This document shows, piece after piece, positions 1-9,051 of a stretch of 64,000 nt of DNA. Position 1 is the stretch's first letter; the number at the start of each line of letters is the position of its first letter. The notes below the pieces were generated by a model. The model did not search any database, was not told where the DNA came from, and saw only the letters and a program-made list of their open reading frames with translations. Both the position numbers and the translations under genes were made by a program. Source of the stretch: Shimia thalassica (GTDB lineage Bacteria; Pseudomonadota; Alphaproteobacteria; Rhodobacterales; Rhodobacteraceae). The stretch is taken from contig NZ_CYTW01000003.1 of NCBI RefSeq assembly GCF_001458215.1, positions 124,001 through 188,000 on the forward strand, given 5' to 3'.

Positions 1-933
1 AACAGTGATACGGTCGAAGTTGGCGAATTGGTTTTGGCAATCGGAAACCCGTTTGGGGTCGGCCAAACGGTGACAAGCGGCATTGTCTCCGGACTGGCCC
101 GTTCGGGAACCGCGACCGGAAACGCCCGTGGATATTTCTTGCAAACCGATGCGCCAATCAATCCCGGAAACTCGGGCGGGGCATTGGTTGACATCAATGG
201 CGACTTGATTGGGGTGAATACATCAATTTTGACACGGTCTGGTGGGTCAAACGGGATCGGTTTTGCCATTCCCTCCGCTCTTGTCGCGCAATTCGTAGAT
301 CAGGCGCGTCAGGGTCATGAGGGATTTGCGCGGCCTTGGGCCGGTATGTTTGGCCAACCTATTGACGCGGACATGGCTGAAGGGTTGGGACTTGATCTGC
401 CTGGGGGCATTGTGGTGTCGGAACTGCATGATGAAAGTCCTTTCAAGATGGCAGGCTTTGAGACCGGCGATGTCATTTTGAAAGTCGACGGTCAGCCGGT
501 GAATACACCGGCTGAGATGATTTTCCGGATGTCCGTTGCGGGCATCGGCAAAGAGGCAAAAATACTGGCGTTGCGAGACGGTGACATGGTCGAAACGACC
601 GTTTCCTTGATGGCTGCGCCGGAAGACCCCGCACGAGACACGGTGACCACAGGGCGGCGATCCGCAGTTCCCGAGTTGGTGTTGTCCAACATCAACCCTG
701 CGGTGCTGGGTCAGTATGGTTTGCCGCTTAGCCTAACCGGTGTTGTTGTCGAAAATCCGGGTCAGGTTGGGACGCGTTTGGGATTGCGGGCCGGAGACGT
801 CTTGAGAGAAGTTGATGGGCGGACCATCGAAACGGTCGCGGATGCCGAGCGAGCTTTGGAAAAAGCCAAGCGTAAGGTGACAATCGAAATTCAACGCGGC
901 ACACAGCGTATCGTGTCCCGGTTCCGTCTTTAA
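1..933 (+). CDS. DegP/HtrA-family periplasmic serine protease, C-terminal part (5' end outside window)
   Basis: The frame is open from base 1, so the N-terminus lies outside the window. What remains is the end of a trypsin-like domain with the catalytic serine in the motif PGNSGGAL (Ser codon 172-174), followed by two PDZ domains. The first PDZ begins near the stretch GMFGQPID and the second near NPAVLGQYG. Members of this family degrade or refold misfolded envelope proteins in the periplasm. The His and Asp of the catalytic triad and any signal peptide cannot be seen. The stop lies 2 bases before rarA, which suggests co-transcription. An internal TTG at 28 is not the start. The family is certain, but the DegP/DegQ/DegS subtype is not. 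Confidence 0.93.
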   Translation, partial: NSDTVEVGELVLAIGNPFGVGQTVTSGIVSGLARSGTATGNARGYFLQTDAPINPGNSGGALVDINGDLIGVNTSILTRSGGSNGIGFAIPSALVAQFVDQARQGHEGFARPWAGMFGQPIDADMAEGLGLDLPGGIVVSELHDESPFKMAGFETGDVILKVDGQPVNTPAEMIFRMSVAGIGKEAKILALRDGDMVETTVSLMAAPEDPARDTVTTGRRSAVPELVLSNINPAVLGQYGLPLSLTGVVVENPGQVGTRLGLRAGDVLREVDGRTIETVADAERALEKAKRKVTIEIQRGTQRIVSRFRL

Positions 934-935
934 TC

Positions 936-2258
936 ATGGCAGATCTGTTCGACAGTGACAGCCCGTCAGGCGGCACAGACACACCCGTTTCTGCGCCGCG
1001 TCCGCTTGCCGACCGGCTGCGCCCCAAGGCGCTGGGTGAGGTGATCGGTCAAGAGCAGGTTCTTGGGCCTGAGGCGCCCCTTGGTGTCATGCTCGCATCG
1101 GGCAGTCTGTCGAGTTTGGTGTTCTGGGGACCACCCGGCGTTGGCAAAACAACGATCGCGCGACTTCTGGCGGATGAGACCAAACTGCACTTTGTTCAAA
1201 TCAGCGCCATTTTCACAGGCGTTCCGGATCTGCGAAAAGTGTTCGAGGCCGCGAAGATACGCCGCCAGAACGGGCAGGGGACACTGTTGTTTGTGGATGA
1301 AATCCACAGGTTCAACAAGGCGCAGCAAGACGGGTTTCTGCCCTATATGGAAGATGGCACCATTTTGTTGGTTGGTGCCACAACGGAAAACCCGTCGTTC
1401 GAGTTGAACGCCGCGGTCCTGAGCCGTGCACAGGTCTTGGTCCTCGAGCGGCTTTCTCTGGGCGATCTGGAACGTCTGGCGCAACGCTCTGAAAAAGAGC
1501 TGAACCGAAACCTGCCGCTGGATGGTGCCGCGCGCGAGGCCTTGCTGGAAATGGCAGATGGCGACGGGCGTGCGCTTTTGAACCTGATCGAACAGATCGC
1601 GGCGTGGAAGGTTGAGGGCAAGCTGGATACCGATGCCCTGTCCAAGCGGTTGATGAAGCGCGCCGCAAAATACGACAAGGGCGGCGAGGAACACTATAAC
1701 CTGATTTCCGCATTGCATAAATCTGTGCGCGGGTCAGACCCGGATGCGGCGCTCTATTGGTTTGCCCGCATGCTGACCGGTGGAGAGGACCCCCGTTTCC
1801 TTGCGCGGCGGATCACCCGCATGGCGGTCGAGGATATCGGGCTAGCCGATCCACAGGCCCAAGCGGTCTGCCTGCAAAGCTGGGAAACATACGAACGGCT
1901 GGGCAGTCCCGAAGGTGAATTGGCGCTGGCGCAGGCGTTGGTCTATCTGGCGTTGGCGCCGAAATCGAACGGGGTTTATGTCGGGTACAAAAAGGCGATG
2001 GCCTCTGCCCGCAAAACGGGGTCCGAACCTCCACCAAAGCACATCCTGAACGCGCCAACCCGTTTGATGGAAGAGCAGGGCTATGGCACCGGATACCAGT
2101 ACGACCACGATGCCGAAGACGGGTTTTCAGGACAGGATTATTTCCCCGAGAGCATGAAGCGTCCGGTGTTGTATGCCCCTGTCGAACGTGGATTTGAACG
2201 CGAGTTGAAGCGTCGCCTCGACTACTTTGCCAAATTGCGCGTGAAGCGAAACGGCTAG
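936..2258 (+). CDS. rarA: Replication-associated recombination protein A (RarA/MgsA AAA+ ATPase)
   Basis: This 440-residue AAA+ ATPase acts at stalled replication forks and is homologous to eukaryotic WRNIP1/Mgs1. The N-terminal ATPase carries Walker A (GPPGVGKTT) and Walker B with the following box (LLFVDEIHRFNKAQQD). The C-terminal half has the family's tetramerisation and clamp-loader-like region, including ISALHKSVRGSDPDAALYW. Length is normal for RarA. The ATG start at 936 is 2 bases after the protease stop, so the two genes probably share a transcript, an arrangement often seen in Rhodobacterales. Confidence 0.97.
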   Translation: MADLFDSDSPSGGTDTPVSAPRPLADRLRPKALGEVIGQEQVLGPEAPLGVMLASGSLSSLVFWGPPGVGKTTIARLLADETKLHFVQISAIFTGVPDLRKVFEAAKIRRQNGQGTLLFVDEIHRFNKAQQDGFLPYMEDGTILLVGATTENPSFELNAAVLSRAQVLVLERLSLGDLERLAQRSEKELNRNLPLDGAAREALLEMADGDGRALLNLIEQIAAWKVEGKLDTDALSKRLMKRAAKYDKGGEEHYNLISALHKSVRGSDPDAALYWFARMLTGGEDPRFLARRITRMAVEDIGLADPQAQAVCLQSWETYERLGSPEGELALAQALVYLALAPKSNGVYVGYKKAMASARKTGSEPPPKHILNAPTRLMEEQGYGTGYQYDHDAEDGFSGQDYFPESMKRPVLYAPVERGFERELKRRLDYFAKLRVKRNG

Positions 2259-2372
2259 ACGTGCTGGGGTGCTGCGCGGTCAATTTTCGATTTAGGCCAG
2301 AGTCTGCGTGGAATGAACAAGTTTCCGGCTGCTTTGCTTGACAAAAGTAAGGCGGCGGGTGATGGACGCGGG

Positions 2373-2750
2373 ATGTTGACAAGCCTGACATATGTAGCTT
2401 TTGGCGGTGCGCTCGGGGCAAGTCTTCGCTATTTGGTGGGGCTTGGAGTCGTGCGTCTCGTGGGACATGGGTTCCCGATGGCGGTGATAACAGTCAACAT
2501 CCTTGGGTCTTTCCTGATGGGGGTCTTTGTTGTGATCGCCCTGCAACGTGGACTGACCCATTTGTCGCCTCTTGTGATGACCGGTTTTCTGGGCGGGTTC
2601 ACGACGTTTTCCAGCTTTTCTCTGGAAGCTGTGAACCTCTTTGAAAAGGGGCAGGTCGGGGCTGCGGCGGCCTATGTGCTGATCTCGGTGATTGGCTCGG
2701 TAGGGGCATTGATGTTGGGCATGTGGTTGACGCGGGGGATTTTCGCATGA
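2373..2750 (+). CDS. crcB: Fluoride channel CrcB/Fluc
   Basis: This is a four-helix membrane protein of 125 residues that exports fluoride as a dual-topology dimer. It shows the family signatures GGALGASLRY, VNILGSF and GFLGGFTTFSSFS, the last carrying the phenylalanines that line the pore. An upstream in-frame ATG at 2313 would add 20 hydrophilic residues. I prefer the ATG at 2373 because the protein then has the usual length and begins with the first helix. The stop overlaps the start of the next gene (ATGA), so translation is probably coupled to the pseudouridine synthase. Confidence 0.93.
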   Translation: MLTSLTYVAFGGALGASLRYLVGLGVVRLVGHGFPMAVITVNILGSFLMGVFVVIALQRGLTHLSPLVMTGFLGGFTTFSSFSLEAVNLFEKGQVGAAAAYVLISVIGSVGALMLGMWLTRGIFA

Positions 2751-3790
2751 GTGGTGTACAAATATTAACGGTTGCAGCTGAAGACGCAGACCAAAGGCTG
2801 GACCGCTGGTTGCGACGGTTGTTTCCGCAGCTGAACCAGATTCGCATCGAAAAGATGTGCCGAAAAGGCGAACTGCGCGTGGATGGTGGTCGGGTAAAGC
2901 CGGCAACCCGCTTGGCCGAAGGGCAGCAAGTGCGCGTTCCGCCCTTGCCTGCACCGGGATCTATTCCCGCACGTGTGGCCACCCGTGTTTCGGATGCAGA
3001 CGCCAAGTTGATTCGGAACTGCGTGATTTACAAAGACGATGAGGTCATCGCTATCAACAAACCTGCGGGCCTTGCGACGCAAGGCGGCAGCAAGCAAACC
3101 CGCCATGTGGACGGTCTGTCAGAAGCGTTGAAGTTCGACTATGACGAAAAACCACGGCTGGTGCACCGTCTGGACAAAGACACTTCGGGCGTTTTGCTTT
3201 TGGCCAGAACGCGCTTGGCGGCACAGGCTCTGACGGCTGCGATGCGCCATAAAGACACCCGCAAGATTTATTGGGCGGTGGTCGCAGGTGTTCCAACGCC
3301 ATATCTGGGCGAAATCAAATATGGTCTGGTCAAGGCTGGCGGTCACGGCAGCCGTGGTGAAGGCGAAAAGATGGTGTGTGTGCATCCGCGCGATGTCGCC
3401 AGCACACCGGGCGCCAAACGCGCCATCACGCAATACGCGACGCTCTACCGTGTTGCGAGTCGCGCCTCTTGGGTGGCGATGGAGCCTATTACGGGCCGCA
3501 CCCACCAATTGCGTGCGCACATGGCTGAGATCGGACACCCGATTGTTGGCGATGGAAAATATGGCGGCTCTGGCCAAGAGAACCTTGGCGACGGCTGGGG
3601 GGCTAAACTGGGTGGTGTGATTTCGAATAAATTGCACCTTCACGCCCGCACGATGCAGTTCGAGCATCCGACGAACAAAAAGGTCATCACAGTCACCGCA
3701 GACCTTCCCGAGCATATGGCCCTCACATGGGAGACGTTTGGCTGGACACCGGATCTTGCGGCGGATGATCCGTTTGAGGAACTCAGATGA
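2747..3790 (+). CDS. RluC/RluD-family 23S rRNA pseudouridine synthase
   Basis: This 347-residue enzyme isomerises uridine to pseudouridine in large-subunit rRNA. The N-terminus holds an S4 RNA-binding domain (DQRLDRWLRRLFPQL). The catalytic block LVHRLDKDTSGVLLLA contains the essential Asp, and GRTHQLRAHMAEIGHPIVGD is the conserved C-terminal motif. The ATG at 2747 overlaps the crcB stop, and the 3' end overlaps the next gene by ATGA, so three genes are translationally linked. It resembles RluC more than RluD, but the target uridines cannot be read from sequence. Confidence 0.93.
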   Translation: MSGVQILTVAAEDADQRLDRWLRRLFPQLNQIRIEKMCRKGELRVDGGRVKPATRLAEGQQVRVPPLPAPGSIPARVATRVSDADAKLIRNCVIYKDDEVIAINKPAGLATQGGSKQTRHVDGLSEALKFDYDEKPRLVHRLDKDTSGVLLLARTRLAAQALTAAMRHKDTRKIYWAVVAGVPTPYLGEIKYGLVKAGGHGSRGEGEKMVCVHPRDVASTPGAKRAITQYATLYRVASRASWVAMEPITGRTHQLRAHMAEIGHPIVGDGKYGGSGQENLGDGWGAKLGGVISNKLHLHARTMQFEHPTNKKVITVTADLPEHMALTWETFGWTPDLAADDPFEELR

Positions 3791-4461
3791 CGGCTTTGCG
3801 GCTTGTTGTGTTCGATGTCGACGGCACTTTGGTAGACAGCCAAGGAGATATCCTTGCCTCGATGGCAATGGCATTCGAAGCCGTTGGCGCAACGCCGCCA
3901 AGTCGCAAAGAGGTTTTGGGGATTGTGGGTCTTTCGCTTGATGTGGCGATGCCGCGCCTTGCGCCCGATCTGGATCGGGACACCCACTATGCCATGGTTG
4001 ATGCATACAAGGCGTCTTATATGACCCTGCGCGCCAAATCTGGAGCGGCGCAGTCTTCGCCGATGTATCCCGGCGCAAGGGACGTTCTCGAAACGCTGTC
4101 TTCGCGTGATGATATTCTGTTGGGAATTGCCACGGGCAAATCGCGACGCGGTCTGGACAAACTGCTCGAAGGGCATGGATTGGAAAAGATGTTTGTGACC
4201 GAACAGGTCGCGGATTTTCACCCCTCAAAACCCCATCCTTCGATGTTGCAGGCCGCCCTGTCCGAAACAGGCATCGCTCAGGAAGACGCGGTGATGATCG
4301 GTGACACGAGTTATGACATGGATATGGCCAAGGCCGCAGGCATGCGGGGCATCGGGGTGGCTTGGGGCTATCACAAACCCGAGGCCATGAGCGCGGCAAA
4401 CCGAATCATTGATCGGTTTGATGCATTGCCTCAGGCACTGGACGACATCTGGAAGGACTAA
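3787..4461 (+). CDS. HAD-superfamily hydrolase, phosphoglycolate-phosphatase-like
   Basis: This 224-residue HAD phosphatase has all four motifs: nucleophile VFDVDGTLVDS near the N-terminus, the Ser/Thr motif GIATGKS, the Lys in FHPSKPHP, and the acidic motif IGDTSYDMDMA. The cap between motifs I and II is alpha-helical, as in phosphoglycolate phosphatase and beta-phosphoglucomutase (subclass I). The start overlaps the stop of the pseudouridine synthase. The substrate cannot be assigned. A phosphoglycolate- or pyrophosphatase-like role is the usual family guess. Confidence 0.9.
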   Translation: MTALRLVVFDVDGTLVDSQGDILASMAMAFEAVGATPPSRKEVLGIVGLSLDVAMPRLAPDLDRDTHYAMVDAYKASYMTLRAKSGAAQSSPMYPGARDVLETLSSRDDILLGIATGKSRRGLDKLLEGHGLEKMFVTEQVADFHPSKPHPSMLQAALSETGIAQEDAVMIGDTSYDMDMAKAAGMRGIGVAWGYHKPEAMSAANRIIDRFDALPQALDDIWKD

Positions 4462-4465
4462 GAAA

Positions 4466-5176
4466 ATGAGCAGTTGGGCAAAAAAAGTTTTCTGGAAAAC
4501 AGTAACTGTTGAGGACGTTGAAGACGGCTTCACGGTTAAGCTTGATGGGCGCAATCTCAAAACTCCGGCCAAGGCGGCTCTGGTCCTGCCGACTCGTGAA
4601 ATGGCGAATGCCGTTGCCGCGGAATGGGAAGCCCAGGTTGACGAAATCAATCCGCTTTCCATGCCGACGACACGCTCGGCGAATGCCTCGATTGACAAGG
4701 TCGCCATCCAACACGCCGAAGTCGCCGATATGCTGGCGGAATACGGTGGCACCGATCTTCTGTGCTATCGTGCAACTTCGCCGGAAGAACTCATTGATCG
4801 GCAGGCTCAACAGTGGGATCCGGTGCTTGATTGGTGCGCCGAAACCCTTGAAGCGCGCCTGAAACCTGTATCTGGCGTCATGTTCGTCCGTCAGGACTCG
4901 GACGCTCTGAATCGCCTGCGCGCAAGGGTTCACGAGATGACAAATTTCGAACTTGCGGCCTTTCATGACCTTGTCAGTTTGAGCGGTTCACTGATCCTTG
5001 GATTCGCGGCAACACACCAAATGCGCCCCATCGAAGACATCTGGACGCTCTCGCGGTTGGATGAATCTTGGCAAGAAGAGTTGTGGGGCGAGGATGAAGA
5101 GGCCGTTAAGCAGGCCGCGATAAAGAAAGAAGCCTTTCTTCACGCGGATCGCTTTTACAAAATGTCCCGAAAATAG
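4466..5176 (+). CDS. ATP12-family F1-ATPase assembly chaperone
   Basis: This 236-residue protein belongs to the ATP12 family, which in mitochondria and alphaproteobacteria binds the free F1 alpha subunit and helps assemble F1-ATPase. It has the N-terminal stretch FWKTVTVEDVEDGFTVKLDG and the conserved region MPTTRSANASIDKV with the downstream EYGGTDLLCYRA. The ATG at 4466 follows the HAD stop by 4 bases. An upstream in-frame ATG at 4409 lies inside the HAD gene and is rejected. It is the last gene of the upstream + strand cluster. Confidence 0.93.
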   Translation: MSSWAKKVFWKTVTVEDVEDGFTVKLDGRNLKTPAKAALVLPTREMANAVAAEWEAQVDEINPLSMPTTRSANASIDKVAIQHAEVADMLAEYGGTDLLCYRATSPEELIDRQAQQWDPVLDWCAETLEARLKPVSGVMFVRQDSDALNRLRARVHEMTNFELAAFHDLVSLSGSLILGFAATHQMRPIEDIWTLSRLDESWQEELWGEDEEAVKQAAIKKEAFLHADRFYKMSRK

Positions 5177-5378
5177 CGAAAAAAGTCCAATACTTGCGCA
5201 CCCGAATTAGGTTTACTCGCAATGATTGTTTCCTGTGATACGGCTCTTGACGTTTCGCGATGAATGCGCCCAAACTGATGGACACTGAAGGGGGGGAACC
5301 CTTTTAAGTGACACTCACGGTCCAATGAGGCCGAAATAATTCCACCCGAAAAGGGTGTACCATCAGGAAGAGGTAAAA
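5177..5378 (+). promoter_or_regulatory. Leader and promoter region of the aap operon
   Basis: About 200 non-coding bases separate the ATP12 gene from aapJ and must carry the aap promoter. I see no convincing -35/-10 pair. A short inverted repeat, CACCC at 5343-5347 and GGGTG at 5353-5357, sits just before the ribosome binding site AGGAAGAGG (5365-5373). The site and spacing support the ATG at 5379 over the in-frame GTG at 5355. Confidence 0.45.
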
Positions 5379-6395
5379 ATGAAAAAATCCGTAATCTTTG
5401 GTGCGCTGACTGTTGCTGGCCTTGCTGCCGGCGCTGCTGCTGCTGGAACGCTTGACGATGTCAAAGCCCGCGGCAAGCTGAACTGCGGCGTAACCACTGG
5501 TCTGGTTGGCTTTGCGGCACCAGATGCGAACGGCAACTGGGACGGTTTTGACGTCGGCGTATGCCGCGCTGTAGCTGCTGCAGTGCTTGGCGACCCAACC
5601 GCAGTTGAATTCGTTCCAACCACCGGTAAAACACGCTTTACCGCGCTGGCTTCTGGCGAAATCGATATGCTGGCACGTAACACCACTTGGACCTTCTCGC
5701 GCGACGTGGACCTCAAGTTCACTTTCGTTGGCGTGAACTACTATGACGGCCAAGGCTTCATGGTTCCTTCCGAGCTGGGCGTTTCGTCGGCAAAAGAACT
5801 GGACGGCGCAACCGTTTGTATCCAGACCGGTACAACAACCGAGCTGAACCTGGCCGATTTCTTCCGTGCCAACAACATCAGCTATGAGCCGGTTCCAATC
5901 GAAACCAACGCTGAAGCACAACAGCAGTACCTTGCTGGTGCATGTGACGTTTACACCACAGACGCTTCGGGTCTGGCGGCGACACGTGCAACCTTCGAAA
6001 ACCCAGGCGAGCACGTTCTGCTGCCAGAAATCATCTCCAAAGAGCCGCTCGGCCCGCTTGTTCGCCACGGCGACAACGAATGGGGTGACGTGGTTCGCTG
6101 GTCGCTGAACGCACTGGTGACAGCTGAAGAGCTGGGTGTGACATCGGCAAACATCGCTGAACTGTCTGCTGGCACCAACAACCCTGAAGTGAACCGCCTC
6201 TTGGGCACCGAAGGTTCGCTGGGTGAAATGCTGGGTCTGTCGGCTGACTGGGCCAAGAACGCCATTATGGCGGGCGGCAACTATGGTGAGCTGTTCGAGA
6301 AAAACATCGGTGAAAACACTCCGATCGGACTGGCCCGTGGCCTGAACGCTCAGTGGACCGATGGCGGCCTGATCTACTCGCCTCCTTTCCGTTAA
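5379..6395 (+). CDS. aapJ: General L-amino-acid ABC transporter, periplasmic binding protein
   Basis: This 338-residue solute-binding protein (SBP_bac_3 family) captures polar L-amino acids in the periplasm and delivers them to AapQM. A signal peptide (MKKSVIFGALTVAGLAAG...) ends near residue 23. The family motifs GFDVGVCRAVAAAV, GEIDMLARNTTWT and the C-terminal QWTDGGLIYSPPFR are present. It is the first gene of aapJQMP. Codon use is strongly biased to a few preferred codons, as expected of a highly expressed binding protein. A strong hairpin follows it. Confidence 0.95.
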   Translation: MKKSVIFGALTVAGLAAGAAAAGTLDDVKARGKLNCGVTTGLVGFAAPDANGNWDGFDVGVCRAVAAAVLGDPTAVEFVPTTGKTRFTALASGEIDMLARNTTWTFSRDVDLKFTFVGVNYYDGQGFMVPSELGVSSAKELDGATVCIQTGTTTELNLADFFRANNISYEPVPIETNAEAQQQYLAGACDVYTTDASGLAATRATFENPGEHVLLPEIISKEPLGPLVRHGDNEWGDVVRWSLNALVTAEELGVTSANIAELSAGTNNPEVNRLLGTEGSLGEMLGLSADWAKNAIMAGGNYGELFEKNIGENTPIGLARGLNAQWTDGGLIYSPPFR

Positions 6396-6407
6396 GTATT
6401 ACAAAGC

Positions 6408-6439
6408 CGAAGGGCGCGAGACATCTCTCGCGCCCTTCG
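6408..6439 (+). terminator. Strong intercistronic hairpin between aapJ and aapQ
   Basis: Arms 6408-6421 and 6426-6439 form a perfect 14-bp inverted repeat around a 4-base loop. There is no T-tract after it. In transport operons such a structure behind the binding-protein gene usually stabilises the upstream message or partly terminates transcription, so the binding protein is made in excess over the membrane subunits. Confidence 0.8.
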
Positions 6440-6521
6440 CACTCTTACTAGTTTCAAAGCATCGGCCACCGGCATTCAAAAGCCATACAAAAACAAGGCC
6501 GAGTAACGGGGAACATCCCAT

Positions 6522-7736
6522 ATGACCACTATGACCGACCCTCCCAAGGCGTCGTTCCGGCTATCTATGCTGGTATACGACACTCGGTACAGATCGCTGA
6601 CCTTCCAAGCGCTTGCCGCCGTGGCACTTGCCCTGTCGTTCCTATATTTGGGCAGCAACCTGATAAACAACCTGCGTGCAGCAGGCTTGAACATCTCGTA
6701 TTCATTCCTTGGCGCACCTGCCGGATACGACATCAACCAAACTCTGATCGAATATGATAGCCAGTCCAGCAACGCGAGAGCGGCTGTTGTCGGGCTTATC
6801 AATACGCTGATCGTCGCCTTTCTGGCCTGTATTACGGCCACTGTTTTTGGTGTGATCGCGGGCGTTTTGCGTCTGTCAAACAACTGGCTCGTTTCCAAGT
6901 TGATGGCGCTTTATGTAGAGATCTTCCGCAACATTCCCGTGCTGATCTGGATCATCATCATCTTTACGATCATGACCGCAGTGATGCCGGCTCCACGTGC
7001 CTTCCGGGGCGACGAACCCGAAGCGTCGATGCTCTTTGACGCCATCGCCTTTACCAACCGTGGCGTTTATATTCCCGCGCCGGTTTGGGGCCCGGGATCG
7101 ATGATGGTCGTTGCCACCTTTATCGCATCGATAATTGGCATCTTCGCCTATCGTCGTTATGCAACCAACCTGCTCTATGCCACAGGCCGCCTGCTTCCAA
7201 CCACATGGCCAACCATCGCTTTGCTGATCGTACCTTCCGTGCTGATGTTCTTTATCATGGGGCAACCCATCGGACTGGATACACCGGCGCTTAAAGGGTT
7301 CAACTTTCAAGGTGGTATCAAGGTCGGTGGACCGCTGATCGCATTGTGGTTCGCACTTTCGATCTATACCGGTGCCTTCATTGCAGAGAACGTGCGCGCA
7401 GGTATTCAAGCTGTGAGCAAAGGCCAGACCGAAGCCGCAGCGGCACTTGGCTTGCGTCCACGTCGTGTCATGAACCTTGTGGTTCTGCCTCAGGCGTTGC
7501 GCGTCATCATCCCGCCGCTCATTTCGCAGTACCTCAACATCACCAAGAACTCGTCTCTGGCTATTGCCGTTGGTTACGCTGACATCACCGCAACACTGGG
7601 TGGTATTACATTGAACCAGACTGGTCGCGCCATCGAATGTGTTCTCTTGTTGATGCTGTTCTATCTCACGATCTCGTTGTGCATCTCGGCGTTCATGAAC
7701 GTCTACAACAACGCCATCAAGTTGAAGGAGCGCTGA
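6522..7736 (+). CDS. aapQ: General L-amino-acid ABC transporter, permease AapQ
   Basis: This 404-residue inner-membrane permease belongs to the HisMQ type. Several hydrophobic helices are visible, and the cytoplasmic EAA loop that docks the ATPase is EAAAALGLRPRRVMN. Length is typical of AapQ, which is longer than HisQ because of a large central insertion (about residues 145-210). It follows aapJ after the hairpin and is spaced 3 bases from aapM, consistent with a single operon. Confidence 0.94.
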   Translation: MTTMTDPPKASFRLSMLVYDTRYRSLTFQALAAVALALSFLYLGSNLINNLRAAGLNISYSFLGAPAGYDINQTLIEYDSQSSNARAAVVGLINTLIVAFLACITATVFGVIAGVLRLSNNWLVSKLMALYVEIFRNIPVLIWIIIIFTIMTAVMPAPRAFRGDEPEASMLFDAIAFTNRGVYIPAPVWGPGSMMVVATFIASIIGIFAYRRYATNLLYATGRLLPTTWPTIALLIVPSVLMFFIMGQPIGLDTPALKGFNFQGGIKVGGPLIALWFALSIYTGAFIAENVRAGIQAVSKGQTEAAAALGLRPRRVMNLVVLPQALRVIIPPLISQYLNITKNSSLAIAVGYADITATLGGITLNQTGRAIECVLLLMLFYLTISLCISAFMNVYNNAIKLKER

Positions 7737-7739
7737 GCC

Positions 7740-9038
7740 ATGTCAGACTTACATGCAAATAGTGTTGCCTTTGTGCGCACCGAAACGATTCCTGAATCAC
7801 CGCCACCCGGCGTTGCCTCTGGGCCGATCAAGTGGATGCGCGAGAACCTGTTCGCCACGCCGGCCAACACGCTTCTGACACTTGTCGCGATTTACATGAT
7901 CTATCTGATCCTGGCTCCGACAATGCCATGGATTTTGAACGGGGTCTGGAATGCCAATAGCCTTTCAGAATGTCGTGAAATCCTGAACGGCAAGTCCGGC
8001 GCGTGTTTCGCGGTTCTTAGCGAACGGTGGCCACAGCTTCTGTTCGGCTTCAAATACCCCGCTGAATACTACTGGCGGCCGACACTGGCATTCGTGCTTC
8101 TGTTTGCTGCGGTTGCACCGGTGTTGTTCTTTGACTTGCCGCGCAAGCTGCTGGTGATGACAGCTCTTTATCCCTTCATTGCCTTCTGGCTCATCTGGGG
8201 GGGCACCATCCTTGTGCCCATTCTGGCGCTGGTCGGTTGTGGCGTAGGCTATGCGGTGTACCAGCGTTTTGTGGCGTCCAACTTTGCTGCAGGTTTCTTT
8301 GGAGGAATCGCAGCAGCGTTTATCGTCTGGAGCCTCGGTGGTGCAATGATCCCGGAAGGTGCATCGGAAGCCGCGATGCTGCAACCGGTGCCAAGCCGTG
8401 ATCTGGGTGGCTTTATGCTCAACATGATGTTGGGTGTTACCTGTGTGTCGCTGTCCATTCCGATCGGGATTGCTTTGGCGCTGGGTCGTCAGTCCAGCAT
8501 GCCGATCATCAAATGGATCTGTGTCGTGTTCATCGAGTTTATTCGCGGCGTTCCGCTGATTACGCTCTTGTTCGTGGCAAGCGTTATGCTGTCTTACTTC
8601 TTCCCGCCGGATTCATCGGTGGATCTGTTCCTGCGTGTGGTCATCATGATTACCATGTTCTCAGCGGCATACATCGCCGAGGTGATACGGGGTGGTCTGG
8701 CCGCACTTCCAAAAGGACAGTACGAAGCAGCAGACTCGCTAGGTCTTGATTATGCGCAGGCTATGCGATTGATCATCCTGCCTCAGGCGTTGAAGATTTC
8801 GATCCCGGGTATCGTGAACGTGGCCGTTGGTCTGTTCAAAGATACAACACTGGTTTCGGTTATCTCGATGTTTGACCTCGTTGGCATGATCCGTGGACCG
8901 ATTTTGGCTTCGACCGAATGGAATGGCGTCTATTGGGAGCTTCTGGGCTTTGCCGCGCTTCTGTTCTTCGTCGTCTGCTACGGTATTTCGCAATATTCAC
9001 AATGGCTGGAACGTCGCCTTGCGACCGACCATCGATAA
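7740..9038 (+). CDS. aapM: General L-amino-acid ABC transporter, permease AapM
   Basis: This is the second permease subunit, 432 residues, forming the AapQM heterodimer. Its EAA loop is YEAADSLGLDYAQAMR followed by LIILPQALKISIPGIVN. N-terminal residues 1-45 are cytoplasmic and variable. Multiple membrane helices follow, including an insert rich in aromatic residues. The start codon lies 3 bases after the aapQ stop, and the ribosome site for aapP (AAGGAGA) lies just after its stop. Confidence 0.94.
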   Translation: MSDLHANSVAFVRTETIPESPPPGVASGPIKWMRENLFATPANTLLTLVAIYMIYLILAPTMPWILNGVWNANSLSECREILNGKSGACFAVLSERWPQLLFGFKYPAEYYWRPTLAFVLLFAAVAPVLFFDLPRKLLVMTALYPFIAFWLIWGGTILVPILALVGCGVGYAVYQRFVASNFAAGFFGGIAAAFIVWSLGGAMIPEGASEAAMLQPVPSRDLGGFMLNMMLGVTCVSLSIPIGIALALGRQSSMPIIKWICVVFIEFIRGVPLITLLFVASVMLSYFFPPDSSVDLFLRVVIMITMFSAAYIAEVIRGGLAALPKGQYEAADSLGLDYAQAMRLIILPQALKISIPGIVNVAVGLFKDTTLVSVISMFDLVGMIRGPILASTEWNGVYWELLGFAALLFFVVCYGISQYSQWLERRLATDHR

Positions 9039-9051
9039 GGAGAGCTGACCA

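Noticed and set aside
2355..2380. GGTGATGG before crcB resembling the start of a fluoride riboswitch
   Set aside because: Only the short GGNGATGG core fits. The following pseudoknot and conserved downstream segment are missing, and it directly overlaps the start codon.
3119..4399. A 426-codon - strand frame over the pseudouridine synthase and HAD genes
   Set aside because: It is antisense to two well-supported genes and has low-complexity, Arg/Pro-rich translation.
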